Assembly (NCBI GenBank): GCA_029961685.1
Contig: JARWKL010000016.1
Coordinates: forward strand, 13,894,157 to 13,958,156
Direction: 5' to 3'
Origin: Aristolochia californica
Lineage: Eukaryota; Streptophyta; Magnoliopsida; Piperales; Aristolochiaceae
DNA: 64,000 nucleotides
A model generated the notes under the pieces. That model searched no databases. It was not told where the DNA came from and saw nothing but the letters and a program-made list of their open reading frames with translations. Shown piece after piece: positions 34,093 through 45,600 of the stretch (within the stretch, counting starts at the first letter, position 1; every line of letters begins with the position of its first letter). A program made the position numbers and the translations under genes.

Positions 34093-35319
34093 ATGAACAG
34101 TTCAGCTGTATCTGAGTCCGAGGTGTCAGACCAGCAATGTAACCATTTGCAAGCTAGATCACCTTACGCTTCTATTAATTTACCAAGACATAAGACATTG
34201 ACTCCCTTGAGGATATTAAGGGGTCTGTTATGTTTGACTGTGCTTCTTTTAACAGCATTTATGACTTTAATATACTGGGCCCCCTTGATCACCATCCTGC
34301 TTCAACTTTTCAGCATACATTATAGCCGAAAAGCAACATCATTCCTATTTGGTTTATGGTTAGCTTTGTGGCCTTTTCTGTTTGAGAAAATAAACAGGAC
34401 TAAGGTTGTTTTTTCTGGAGAGACTGTTCCTGCAAGGGAGCGAGTCTTGCTTATGGCCAACCATAGAACTGAGGTTGATTGGATGTACTTGTGGGACCTT
34501 GCACTGAGAAAAGGTCGTCTAGGACACATTAAATATGTGCTCAAGAGTAGTTTAATGAAGCTACCCATATTTGGCTGGGGATTTCACATTTTTGAGTTTA
34601 TTCCTGTGGAGAGGAAATGGGAGATTGATGAGCCAATCATGCGGCAAATGCTTTCAACGTTCGCAGATTCTCAAAACCCTTTGTGGCTTGCTGTTTTTCC
34701 AGAAGGAACTGACTTCACGTAAGTGACCACTCATCCTTTTATCTATTGTGAGGTTCCCAAAAATTACTTTGTCTGTAGATGAAGACCTCTAGCTAATATG
34801 GTTCCTAGTCTTGGGTTTGAAAAATTGATTGAAGGACTCGGTGACTCATATTTTAAAGGTTTTTTGTTCCTTTCATCTGACAAGCTTGTACTCAATATCT
34901 CAAATGATGTTTAATTGTTCGCTCATCCATCTTTGTTTCTTTTTAATTTATAGTGAACAGAAATGCCTGCAAAATCAAAAGTTTGCAGCTGAGAATGGGC
35001 TGCCCATCCTGAAGAATGTGTTGCTGCCTAAGACAAAGGGCTTTCATGCTAGTGTTGAAATTCTTAGGAGCTCCTTAGATGCAGGTTATCTTCTGTATCC
35101 TCTTGCTCTCCTCTCTTCTTTGGCTAAATGAAGCCAATCTTTTACTATTGATAAGTTATGGGAAATGTTACACTATTGGCTGACATAGAAGTTCTTTTTT
35201 GGAGTTCTCTCTTACTGAATGTGCCTCTTGCCAATCCCTTGTTGTAGGCAGTTCCTTTCGCATTTCTCAGTAAGGCTTATCTTGCTTTTCTCATGTAATG
35301 AAAGCCACCTGTTCCCCAA

Positions 35320-35359
<40 letters not shown>

Positions 35360-37283
35360 GGTTATAGAAAGGCCTGGCTACTGATTTAGGTAAAAAGGGG
35401 GAACCTGCCATGTCCTAAGGGATGCCTTCCTGGAGGCAGCAGAAAAGTATATCCACAGACAAAAAAAAAAAAAAAAGAAGAAGAGGAAGAAGAAGAAGAT
35501 GAAGAAGAAGAAGAAGCAGAAGATGAAGAAGAAGAAGAAGAAGAAGATGAAGAAGATTAGGAAGTAACAAAAGAGAGACAAAATATATTAGAAGAATCTA
35601 AAGGAGAAAGTGGCTACTGTGTCATAGCATTGAGTAGATCTGTTGACACCAAAAAGGGGTGCCAATTCTACCAAATTTCCTAGCACTTGGCTCCCATGTC
35701 TTCACAAGATTGGTACAGAAGATGGCTCTGTAGTGAGTTTGCTTTTATGCTTTAATGCCGAAAAGGATATAATAGATCATGTAAGGAAGAGAAATTCAGC
35801 TCTCTAGCTTAATTGAAGAGGAAGTTAAATCCTTTCATTAATGAAGCATCAGTTCTGTATCAGAACTTGTTATCCACCCTTTGGTCTTAAATGAGCTAAA
35901 ACTTAAATCCTATCATTATGAGTGATGCTGCTCTTTTACTTTGAACTTTTTGAGTTAATGACGTTATCACCCATCATGATATCTGATTTCACCTCTAAGA
36001 TTATAGGCTATCAACCTTTCCTTGTTACCTCCAATCCCATGGAAGTGAAGTTCCGCTCTCTAGCTTAATTGAAGAGAGTTAAATCCTTTCATTAATGAAG
36101 CATCAGTTCTGTATCAGAACTTGTTATCCACCCTTACGTCTTGGATGAGCAAAAACTTATATCCTATCATCATAAGTGATGCTGCTCTTTTAATTAGAAC
36201 TTTTTGAGTTAATGACATTATCATCGATCATGATCTCTGATTTGGCCTCAAAGATTATAGGCTGTCAACCTTTCCTGGTTACATCCAATCCCATGAAAGT
36301 ACATCCCCACTCCCCTGAGGAGAGTGGATCAACCCTGAAATTTACTCTATATGCCACGTTCCACATTATCATCGATCATGATCTCTGATTTGACCTCAAA
36401 GATTATAGGCTGTCAACCTTTCCTGGTTACATCCAATCGCATGAAAGTACATCCCCACTCCCCTGAGGAGAGTGGATCAACCCTGAATTTTACTCTATAT
36501 GCCACGTTCCAGGGTGGGATACTTTCTCTACTCTGTAAATGGAAGTGAGCCAAGCACTGGAATACATCATGATACTCAATTTTTTACTTGCCTCCAGGGC
36601 TTGGTGGCTTCAGCAGATTAGTAAGAGGGGACTCTACATAATATAGGGGAAAACTTCTACACGATCTTTTCAGATAATATATGAATATGAGAGGATCCAA
36701 GAAAAAAATGTACTGATTTGGTTTAATTGTTTGCACATTTGTCTGAGCATTGATATTACTCTGATTTTACTTGGGTTTTGTTTAGTTTCTTAATATTCCA
36801 CAATGAGCTTCTCAATTTTCATGAGTTTCTGCAGTTTATGACATAACTATTGGATACAAGCATCGCTGCCCATTGTTCATGGACAATGTATTTGGCGTGG
36901 ACCCTGCGGAGGTTCACATTCATGTCCAAAGGTTCTCTATCCATGAGCTTCCGGTATCAGAAACTCAGGCTTCTGCTTGGTTAATAGAGAGATTCCAACT
37001 CAAAGACAAGTTACTTTCAGATTTTGCTGCAAATGGCTATTTTCCTCATGAGGGAACAGAAGGGGAACTTTCCACTATAAAATGCTTGCTGAATTTTATA
37101 TTGGTATTCACACTAACCAGCATTTGTACATTCCTTACTTTCTTCTCATCTGTCTGGTTCAAAATATATGTAGGTTTAAGTTGCGTCTACCTTGCATCTG
37201 CCACCCATTTCAAAATCCGTGTGCCACCCATTTTCAGCTTTTTGACAGCCCCCTTTACCAGCAAGAAGTCCAGATGGCAATGA
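34093..37283 (+). CDS. 1-acyl-sn-glycerol-3-phosphate acyltransferase, plant LPAT4/5 type
   Basis: Three coding exons, 34093-34718, 34954-35084 and 36835-37283, join in frame at GT-AG introns (1206 nt, 401 aa). The enzyme transfers an acyl group from acyl-CoA to lysophosphatidate to make phosphatidic acid; the plant 4/5 class is in the endoplasmic reticulum. Visible features are a membrane segment at about residues 43-63 and another at about 83-98, the catalytic NHRTEVD motif (H124, D129), an [11 protein letters not shown] block (169-179), the substrate-binding [11 protein letters not shown] (202-212), and hydrophobic segments near the C-terminus (about 330-375). Length is slightly more than the roughly 375-390 aa usual for the class, mostly at the two ends. 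The ATG is the first after the acceptor and gives the expected N-terminus. The gene appears intact. Intron 2 (35085-36834) is swollen by repeats. Confidence 0.92.
35321..35357. repeat. (ATA)12 microsatellite in LPAT intron 2
   Basis: About 37 bp of perfect ATA repeats follow CCCCAAA. Confidence 0.95.
35461..35558. repeat. Poly-A plus GAA microsatellite in LPAT intron 2
   Basis: A 16-A run is followed by about 80 bp of imperfect GAA repeats with GAT interruptions. The phenylalanine-rich open frame on the opposite strand is an artefact of this. Confidence 0.95.
35790..36300. repeat. About 250-bp diverged tandem duplication in LPAT intron 2
   Basis: Unit 1 (about 35790-36040) and unit 2 (about 36045-36300) share CTCTCTAGCTTAATTGAAGAG, CATTAATGAAGCATCAGTTC, GATTATAGGCT.TCAACCTTTCC and other phrases with about ten percent visible differences. 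Confidence 0.8.
36215..36510. repeat. Near-perfect 148-bp tandem duplication in LPAT intron 2
   Basis: Units 36215-36362 and 36363-36510 both run from ACATTATCATCGATCATG to GCCACGTTCC and differ by only a few bases, so this duplication is much younger than the 250-bp one it partly overlaps. Confidence 0.92.
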
Positions 37284-38287
37284 GACTGTAACTTGTTCTC
37301 CAACTTCCCTGTTCCAGTAACTATTTACCTCAAGCACAACAATTTTGAGGTCATTTCAATTTCTTCTTTACTTCTCTAAAAAATTTGGCTTGGCGTACTA
37401 TTCGCTGTGAATGTTTGTAATCCTCAAAAACAGATGCCGATGGATATCCTCTGCAATAACTGATATGGTTGGGATTATTTGAAACTTGCATAAAGAAATT
37501 TCAGCACCTTAATAACTTTTCTGTAATGCTGCCAGTTTGTTAATTACTTTGGGGTAGAAATAGTAACCAGGGTTGGTGCACAAGACATTTGATATCTTAG
37601 GGCATTTTTGGAAACCATAGAAAAGAAAAACAAAAAGGAGTCTTTTTCCAGATATTGGAAGAAAACAGAAGTACAAGAGAAACTTAAGCCTTGTTAGTGC
37701 TCTTGGTTGAAAATTTATATCTTAGGAAAAGTTAGAAATATTTTTCTGAGGATGCGATAAAATTCTATTAGTGCTTTACTAGAAAATAATATGAAAATTT
37801 TTAAAATTTCCCATGGAAAATTAATTAGACTTATTAGTGTGTTTTTGGGGAAATAAATAGAAATTAATAATTAATCTTATATATTATCATATTTATTTAT
37901 TAAATTTTTATTAACATAAAATATCGAATACAAAATTTTTTTTTTTTTTATCTTAAAGCAAATTGGACTCAAATCGAATCACTGAAGAAAAAAAGAGTCA
38001 AAGAAAACTATCTAAGAATTGAAAAAGTCAATGCCATACAAAAAAAACTACGAAAAACGAGTCCCTCAAAGACCATTATGCCTTAGTTGGCATTAACCCA
38101 AAAAATTAGGTAAGGAGAGTGCTATCTAAGTCGTCGGCCTCTTCTCTTCTATGTTGTCAGCTGAAAGCATGCCGAGTCATGGCCTCTGTTCGGTACAAAG
38201 TAGACGTCATGATCTCTGTTGTTAACAGTTGCTCCGACGAGCCGGTTAACGTCGGGGAGTTGGTCTTTGGTTTAACTCGTAATATCA
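37284..38287. other. LPAT 3' flank and repeat-derived sequence
   Basis: The first few hundred bases are presumably the 3' untranslated region; I could not fix a polyadenylation site. From about 37690 the sequence resembles 30720-30980 (GAAAATTTATAT.TTAGG.AAA, then ATAAAATTCTATTAGTG), which lies inside the non-autonomous hAT, so it is transposon-derived. No gene is seen. Confidence 0.5.
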
Positions 38288-38295
38288 CTTATAGG

Positions 38296-41200
38296 TAGGG
38301 GCGGCATCGAGTCAAGTCAAGCTCGAACTTACATATGTTTGAGTTGGGTTTGATTTAAATACTTTGAACTTGAGTTTGAGCCTAAAATTGGAATCGAGCT
38401 CGACTCGGGTTCGAACTCCAACCTACATTTAAAACTTTGCATAGAATTCATGTCAAATAAGCTATACATAAAATTGGGTATGACCTCTGTACATAAACCC
38501 CACATAAAATTGTTCATAAACATTGCATAATATTATGCATAAATTTTATTCAATAATTAAACACAAAAATTTAAATGAAATATCAATATCAAATTTACAA
38601 TTAGCCAAATAAAAACTATAAATCCAACATAAATTTATAAATTCTAGCTCTTTCTCTTCGTGCTAGAAAATAATATACTAAGTCTCTATTCGCATGAGCA
38701 AAATCTCCACCTATGACAAAAACAAAAGAATAAAACTTATTATTCTCTAATAAAAAATACTCTTCCCCTTCTAATTACTTAATGTAGTGAAAAATTTAAA
38801 ATTGCCAAGATGAGAAAAGATGAAAAATCAAGTAAAGGTAGCATTATCTCCATGGGTTTTTTTCTCATGTTACAATAATGAAACAAAAATTTAATAAATA
38901 AAAAAATATCATAATAAATAATTATTCAAAAGTAGTTCACCTTTTGATTTTCTTGACACCATGAAGAACCTGAACCCAATCACCGTATTTGGAGCTAAGG
39001 AAGAATTATATGAGACTATTACTTGACCACCAGCACTAAAGGTAGACTCTGAGGCTATTGTAGATATGGAAATTGCAAGGATGTCTACTGCCATCTTAAA
39101 TAATATCCAAAATTTCAAATTATTCACTTTTCGCCATTCTAAAATATCAAAATCTTATTGTGAAGTTTCCTCACAAAAATACACACCTCCTTCATGATAA
39201 TTTTCCAATTCCAACTTTGGTGTGAATTCACTACTTCCACTTGCTTCACATAAGTTAGTAACTTTGACTAACCTGAACTTGATGAAGAATGTGACATACG
39301 ACTTATCGAAACACCTATAGAATTAATACTTAAAACAATTCCTTCATTACTAATCTCCATATTATATGGATACATATTCATCATAAAACTCACATAAGGT
39401 CAGTCGAATTAAGTTTATATTCATTCTAACTTCCACCTCAAAATATATCTTTAGAAAACTCATTTAGATTAATTTTAATTTGACCATTGGATCTAAAGTT
39501 GCAGGAACAACTATCAACAAATTGCATTCAACCAATTGCTTCTCAAATTTCTCTTTTATTCTACTGACCATTGTCCTAATGAAAACATTTTCATTTGTAG
39601 AATAAAAATTCAAAAGTTCTTTTACCCTATATACCTCACTAAGGTACAAATTAGAAATAGGCTAGTCATTCCCAGAAATAATATTAGTGACTGCATTACA
39701 AATTTCTAGTATCTCATACACCATTTAACCTTTTCCTATTCATCAAGACTTGACAAATAATCATAAGTTGGCTCTTTATCTTGAAATTTAAGAATGCATA
39801 TTTGAATTTGGATGTCGAAGACAACATGTTATAAGTGGAGTTCCAACGAGTTGGATAACCTTTTTGCACCTACTTGTAGTTGTTGCATAGTTTTAGAAAA
39901 AGTGTGAAGTCTAGCTTGAGACAGATTAATGAATTTGACACTCTCACACACATTCTCAATGATATCCTTAATTTCAACAAGACCATCTTGGACTAATAAT
40001 AAGTTTAGAATATGAGCATAACAACGCACATGAAATAGCTTCCCACCACAAACAAATTTTCTATTTCTTGAAAAATCATATTTCAAAACTCTCAGACAAA
40101 CATTATTATATGCGACATTATTACCTGGGATACTAAATACTTTATTTTTGATTTCCCAAGCTTTAAAATACTTGTAAATAACATATATTATGTCAACACC
40201 ACGAGGAGGAGGATGAACATGCACAAAACTCAACACTCATTTTTGTGGCTTCCAATTATTATCAATAAAATGCACAATAATAACCAAGTATTCGATCTTT
40301 TGATTTTGGGATTTCCAAAGATCCGTGGTAAGACTAATCTTGTTAATCTCTTTTAATAATGTTTTTGATTTCTTTGTCTCTGCCTTGTACACATCCAAAC
40401 ATTCCTTGATGGTCTTATGAATTTTTTTTATAATTAACTTTTGTCATCTTCATTACGAAATTAAATCCATCATCTTCTACTATCATGAATGGACGCTCAT
40501 ACATAAGAATTCAATCAACAATGAGTACTCATTTTAGCTTGATCATATTTGCCTCCAAAATCCATAAAGGAAGTCCAAATGGACTCTGATCAACATTAGA
40601 CCCCACTGGTTGAAAGTTTATGGTTTTTTGTTTTCTTATTGTCACTTTTCTACTAGGACAACGTTTCAAATGTCGACTCATATGTGAGGTCGCTCCACCA
40701 TTAATAATACTCAAACTGGTTTTACAATAAACATATTAAACCTTTTTTGTACTATTTACAAGTGAAATTTCTTTGAATTCCAACCAGACGTGAGACCTTT
40801 TTTGTTTTTTTGAACTCTGGATAGAGTCAGCTTCTTCCTCATATAGATTACTTTCATCTAGGCTCCTATTACATTAGTAATTTTAAGGGGACATGACTCA
40901 GGTGGAATTGAGTCATTATCTAAGGCCACACTAGAACTAGTGTCAACTACTGATGTTTATTGAGCAGGAGGTGTTGACATTTTTACTTCTACAAAAAATT
41001 TATAAATTAAAAACATAAAGAACAAAAGCAATCCAAACAACAAAGATAAACCAAAAAAAGAAAGAAAGAAAGATTAAAAAATAAATGTAGACACATAGAT
41101 GAGAAAGGAAACAAAGGAAACAGATCATCGACCACAAGCTGAAATGAATGCACCCTAAATTCATTCAAATTCTAGTAGACACTATTTGGCATAGGGGATA

Positions 41201-42592
41201 TACATCATATTCAATCTGCAACCAAGACCACAACCCTATCCTTCTCTCCCACCAAAATAACATATTTTCATTTACTCTTGTTTCAAGTTTGTCTCAACTG
41301 AGGCTCTAGTAGAACCCTAAAGATTAACGATACCTCATAATTGTACTCTCAGTACTAATGTCACATACTACCCATACATTAAAATGGCTTTAACTAGCCC
41401 ACTTATTGTTTTAAGAAACAAAATCACTAAAATGAAGAACTTTATGCATGACATAGCATTAGAAAGGGAAATAAGAAAAGAAGACTGAGAAACGTGAAAG
41501 GAAGCATAATATTTGGCTTTCCATGCAAATTAATCAAATAGTTCGATAGTGACTTGTTGAACAGGTTTTGTTGGTGCTAGTTGAGAGGAATGGGAAGAAT
41601 AGAGGCTCTAGCACAGGCTGAAGAGGTGAGGAAAGACCTAAAGAAGAACAAATCTAGCTAGGTAACTAGCAAACGATAGAGCACAAATAGACACATGATA
41701 ACTAAAGGCAGAAAGTAATATCAAACACTAGAAAATCAAATTCGTTGGAGGTCATATACCTTTAACCAATACAGTAGCATTGATGATTGAGTCTCCCTTC
41801 CAAATATTAAGAAGAAAATATGTAAAAAAGGAATTTTTAATATAAAAAATAAAATAATAACAAAGATGATATTGAGCACTCACCGGAGATGTTGCAACAT
41901 CAAACAACACCAATTTCTTCATAGCTCACAGAAAGGGAAAAATGACAAATGGAGAATGTGAATGGAGAAATTTTTGAACAGAGGCTGTTTCTCTCTTTCG
42001 CCATTTCTCCCCATCACTGATCATGGAGAAATTGATTTTTTTGAACAGCTCACAAAACTTCTATAAATTTTGCAATTCGCATTTAGGGCAGAAATAATGA
42101 ACACGGGCAACAAAAAATTGAGAAGAAACGAGCAGAGAATAAGGATGAAAGGAATCAACCTGGAAAATATGACTTACTTGTGGCTGTGGTATTCTGAAGA
42201 AATTGAAGAAGTTGAAGATCAATATAGCGGTTGAGATAAGAAACGCACCAAGATTTCTGGTTGTTATTGAAAGAAATCGCATTCCATATCAGAATCACCA
42301 ACTCTCTCGTCTTGACGAAACGACTCTCTAGAAGACTGGAGAGGTCGGTGAGGTTTCGTCCTCCTATCCCTCGAACCCATATTTATGAAGAAATACTTTG
42401 GACTAGTTCAAGTAAAAGAGCCGCAATGTGAGCTCGCGAACAGAACCACGACTCATTCGAGTGCGGCTTGTTTACTTAAACAAGTCGAAAGCCCGATCTC
42501 GAATTCGATTTAAGATCAGGTTTATTCGAACCGAACTAGCCTGAGTCAAGCTCAAGTTATTCATGAATCAGGTCAGTTCGATGCCATCCTTG
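38296..42592 (-). mobile_element. hAT transposon with decayed transposase
   Basis: The left end TAGGGGCGGCATCGAG and right end TCGATGCCATCCTTG form an imperfect TIR pair, each followed inward by GAGCTCGA-rich subterminal repeats. The flanking octamers are CTTATAGG (38288-38295) and TTTACAAG (42593-42600). They agree at five of eight positions, and all three differences are transitions, so a decayed 8-bp target duplication is plausible. The transposase reads on the minus strand, and the leader is at 41000-42300. It is a diverged sister of the element at 42643. Confidence 0.75.
38909..40980 (-). pseudogene. hAT transposase (RICESLEEPER-like) pseudogene
   Basis: From a start at 40980 (MSTPPAQ then a stop), the recognisable pieces in order are a BED zinc-finger part (GATSHMSRHLKRC, about 40650-40700), a catalytic-core region at 39829-40350 (LSFVHVHPPPRGVD, NRKFVCGGKLFHVRCYAHIL), further core at 39464-39770 (YLSEVYRVKELLNFY, VPATLDPMVKLKLI) and the C-terminal dimerisation domain at 38909-39127 (ISTIASESTFSAGGQVI, SYNSSLAPNTVIGF). 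Many stops and frameshifts separate them. The family catalyses cut-and-paste transposition; this copy is dead. It parallels 45134-47196 throughout. Confidence 0.85.
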
Positions 42593-42634
42593 TTTACAAG
42601 ATGATTTTCGGGTGATCCAGCCATAGCTGAGATA

Positions 42635-45600
42635 GGGGTGATTAGGGGTGGTTTTGAACTGAACCGGCTCGCAAGTCGCTCGAGTTCGGCTCAGTTCCGG
42701 CTCGGTTCGATTCGTTATATATCGAGCTTGAGCCGAACTCGAGCTCAGAAATAGGTTCGTTTAGATTAACGAGCCGAGCTCGAGCAAAGCCAGGTTCGGC
42801 TCGTCGGCTCGCGAACTGGCTCGTTTTAACGAGCGGCGATTCGGGAATCGGGGGGAGTTCTAAATTTTTTTTCGAGAAAGAGAGTCCCGTCTCTTCCCTT
42901 CCGTCCTACCGTTTGGGAACCCATACTTCTCTGCCATTTCCTGCCATTTCTATGCCGTTTCAGCATGATTTTCTCGCAGAAATCACTGTCCGTCAGCGGG
43001 TATTCATGGGAAATGGTGGATTTTGGTCTTCAAATCCCTCGTTCTCCCTCTCCCTCTTCGATTCCTCAATCTCTGTCAAAGACTTCAATTTTTTTGTCTT
43101 CCTCTTCTATCTTCTTCCTCTTCGATTTCTTCATCCAAAGTTCTTCCTCGTCGACGAACGAAAGCCACGGTCCGACGGGATGTAAGATTTTTATTTAATG
43201 TTTTTTTTTTTGCGTCGCCGAACCCTACAAAATCTCTAACTCTCGCTTCGTTTCAGCAGTGATCCTTCATTCTTTGAAAGGTTTCTGAGATATCCCCGAA
43301 CGACAAACACTCTCTATATCTGTAAGTGTTGATTTTTTTTTTTTTTCATTTTTATCTTTTGTATGTTTTCTTCCTCTACGATTTTGGAGTTGATTTTTGT
43401 TTTTCATTTTTATCTTCTGTATGTTTTCTTCCTCTGCGATTTCGGTGTTGATTTTTTTTTTCATTTTTATCTTCTGTAAGTCTAGTTAGCCTTTGGTTGA
43501 CAGGACTCCGGGGTTCGTTGTATATGTTCCAGATAAAGTTAAATACATCATTTTAATCATTTTTTTACCTTTTTTCCTTAATCAATAAGTTTATCTCGTA
43601 TCCGTTTTCTATCATGTGATTTTTTTAAGCATGAAGAGAATTTAGCAGACCATGTAGTTGATTATTATCTTATTACTCACAGGCCTAAAGTTTGACCTTC
43701 CAATTTCCACCTATATTGCTATCAACAGTATTGGTTTTAAATGCATAAAACTTCTGTTCTCTCTTAAGAATCTGTTTTAAGCTGAAAAGGATCATTCATC
43801 CTTTGCTCGGCATTGCATTCTGTACTGTCGTCATTCATATGTTGTCCTATATTTGGTATCCTATACGATTTTCGTGTGGACAAAGTCTCAAAGCCCTTCT
43901 TCTAGTCACAATATGTGGATTATCAACATTTTCAATGTACAGTGCACATCTAGTTTGCTAGTTCACTACTTATATTGATCTCTGTTCATATAGATTGTGT
44001 CCATATTAATTATATTTTATCTGGTAGTGGACTTTTTTTATCCAAAATGCAATGATTAGTCTTTATCTTTTTTTCTGCAGCTTCTATTGGGACTTGGTTC
44101 TTTTTTTTTTTTTTTTCAATAACTTGAGAGAATTAAAATTACGATAACATGGTCTTTGAAACAATTGTGTAGACAAAAATCATGTCCTAACTGCAAAACT
44201 ATAAAAAAAAACCTATTTGGTGTGATCAGACCTTGTTCTTTCTTCATGTGTCTTTTTCTTATTCCTATGGAACTCGTCCTATTCCTAAATATAATATTGT
44301 GGTCCATAAAACAACCATAATAATTAAATTGTTGTTCACAAAAACAAAACTATTTTTTATGCATATGAAACTCAACCCAATTCTGTTATGTTAGACAAGT
44401 AACAAATCTAGTAAGCATGTATTCATCATACATATTAGATTAGAACATTTTCGAATACAGTACATCACTTTTATTTTTAGACCCAATATTTCGTTGAATT
44501 GATACGATAGATACAGATGGATGTAAATTATCTCTATTTTTTGCAATTGATTTTTATCCTTCCTCTTCGATTTCTTCATCCAAATTTCTTCCTCACTGAC
44601 GAGACGAAAGCGACGGTCCGACGGGAGGTAAGATTTTTATTTACTGTTCTGTTTGTTTTTTCGTCGCCGACCTAACCCTACAAAATTTCTAACTCTTGTT
44701 TCGTTTCAGCAGTGCTCCTTCATTCTTGGAAAGGTTTTTGGAGATATCCCTGAACGGGTAACACACTTTCTGTTTCTGTAAGGTTTGATTTTTTTTTTCA
44801 TTTTTATCATTAATTTCTTGGTATTGAGGTTGAATTTTATCAGAATATTAGAAGAGAATGTTGGTGTGCTTATTTCCTTCTCTTAGAAGTTTTTAAATTT
44901 ATATATAAAAAAGATCAGTATATTGGACTGGAAACTATTGGGTGCAGGGCTACAGGCTCAAAGAGACCCCACTGCATTGAAAGACAAGGGTCGTTCCCGA
45001 TTGTCACAACGTCACGTACCTTCCTCTAAGAATAGACAAGTATCTTAAATTATGTGTAGGATTTTTGTTGTTTGGATAACTTTCTTTTCTCTATGTTTCT
45101 AATTTGTAATTTAATATTTTTGTAAAAGTAAGAATGTCAACACCTCCTCAATTGACATCAATAATTAACACTAGTTCTAGTGTGGCCATAAATAGTGACT
45201 CAACTCCACCAAAGTCACTACCATCTGTCATAGAAGTAGGCCCAGATGAAATTACCATAAATGATGAAGAAGGTGACTCTACCCATACTTCAAAAAGACA
45301 AAAAAGTCTCATGTGTGGTTGGAATTCAAAGAAGTATCACTTAATGGTACAAAAAAGGCTCAATGTGTTCATTGTAAAATCAATTTGAGTGTTATTAGTA
45401 GTGAAGTGACCACACATATGCGTCGACATTTGAAACGTTGCACTAGTAGAAAAGTGGCAATGAGAAAACAAAAAACCTTAAACTTTCAACCAGTGGGAGC
45501 GGGGTCTAATGTTGATCAGAGTCCATCTGGACTTCATTTTATGGATTTTGGAGGAAAATATGATTAAGCTAAAATGAGAGTACTCATTGCTCATTGGATT

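Noticed and set aside
35378..35581. Phenylalanine-rich frame
   Set aside because: Opposite strand of a GAA microsatellite inside an LPAT intron.
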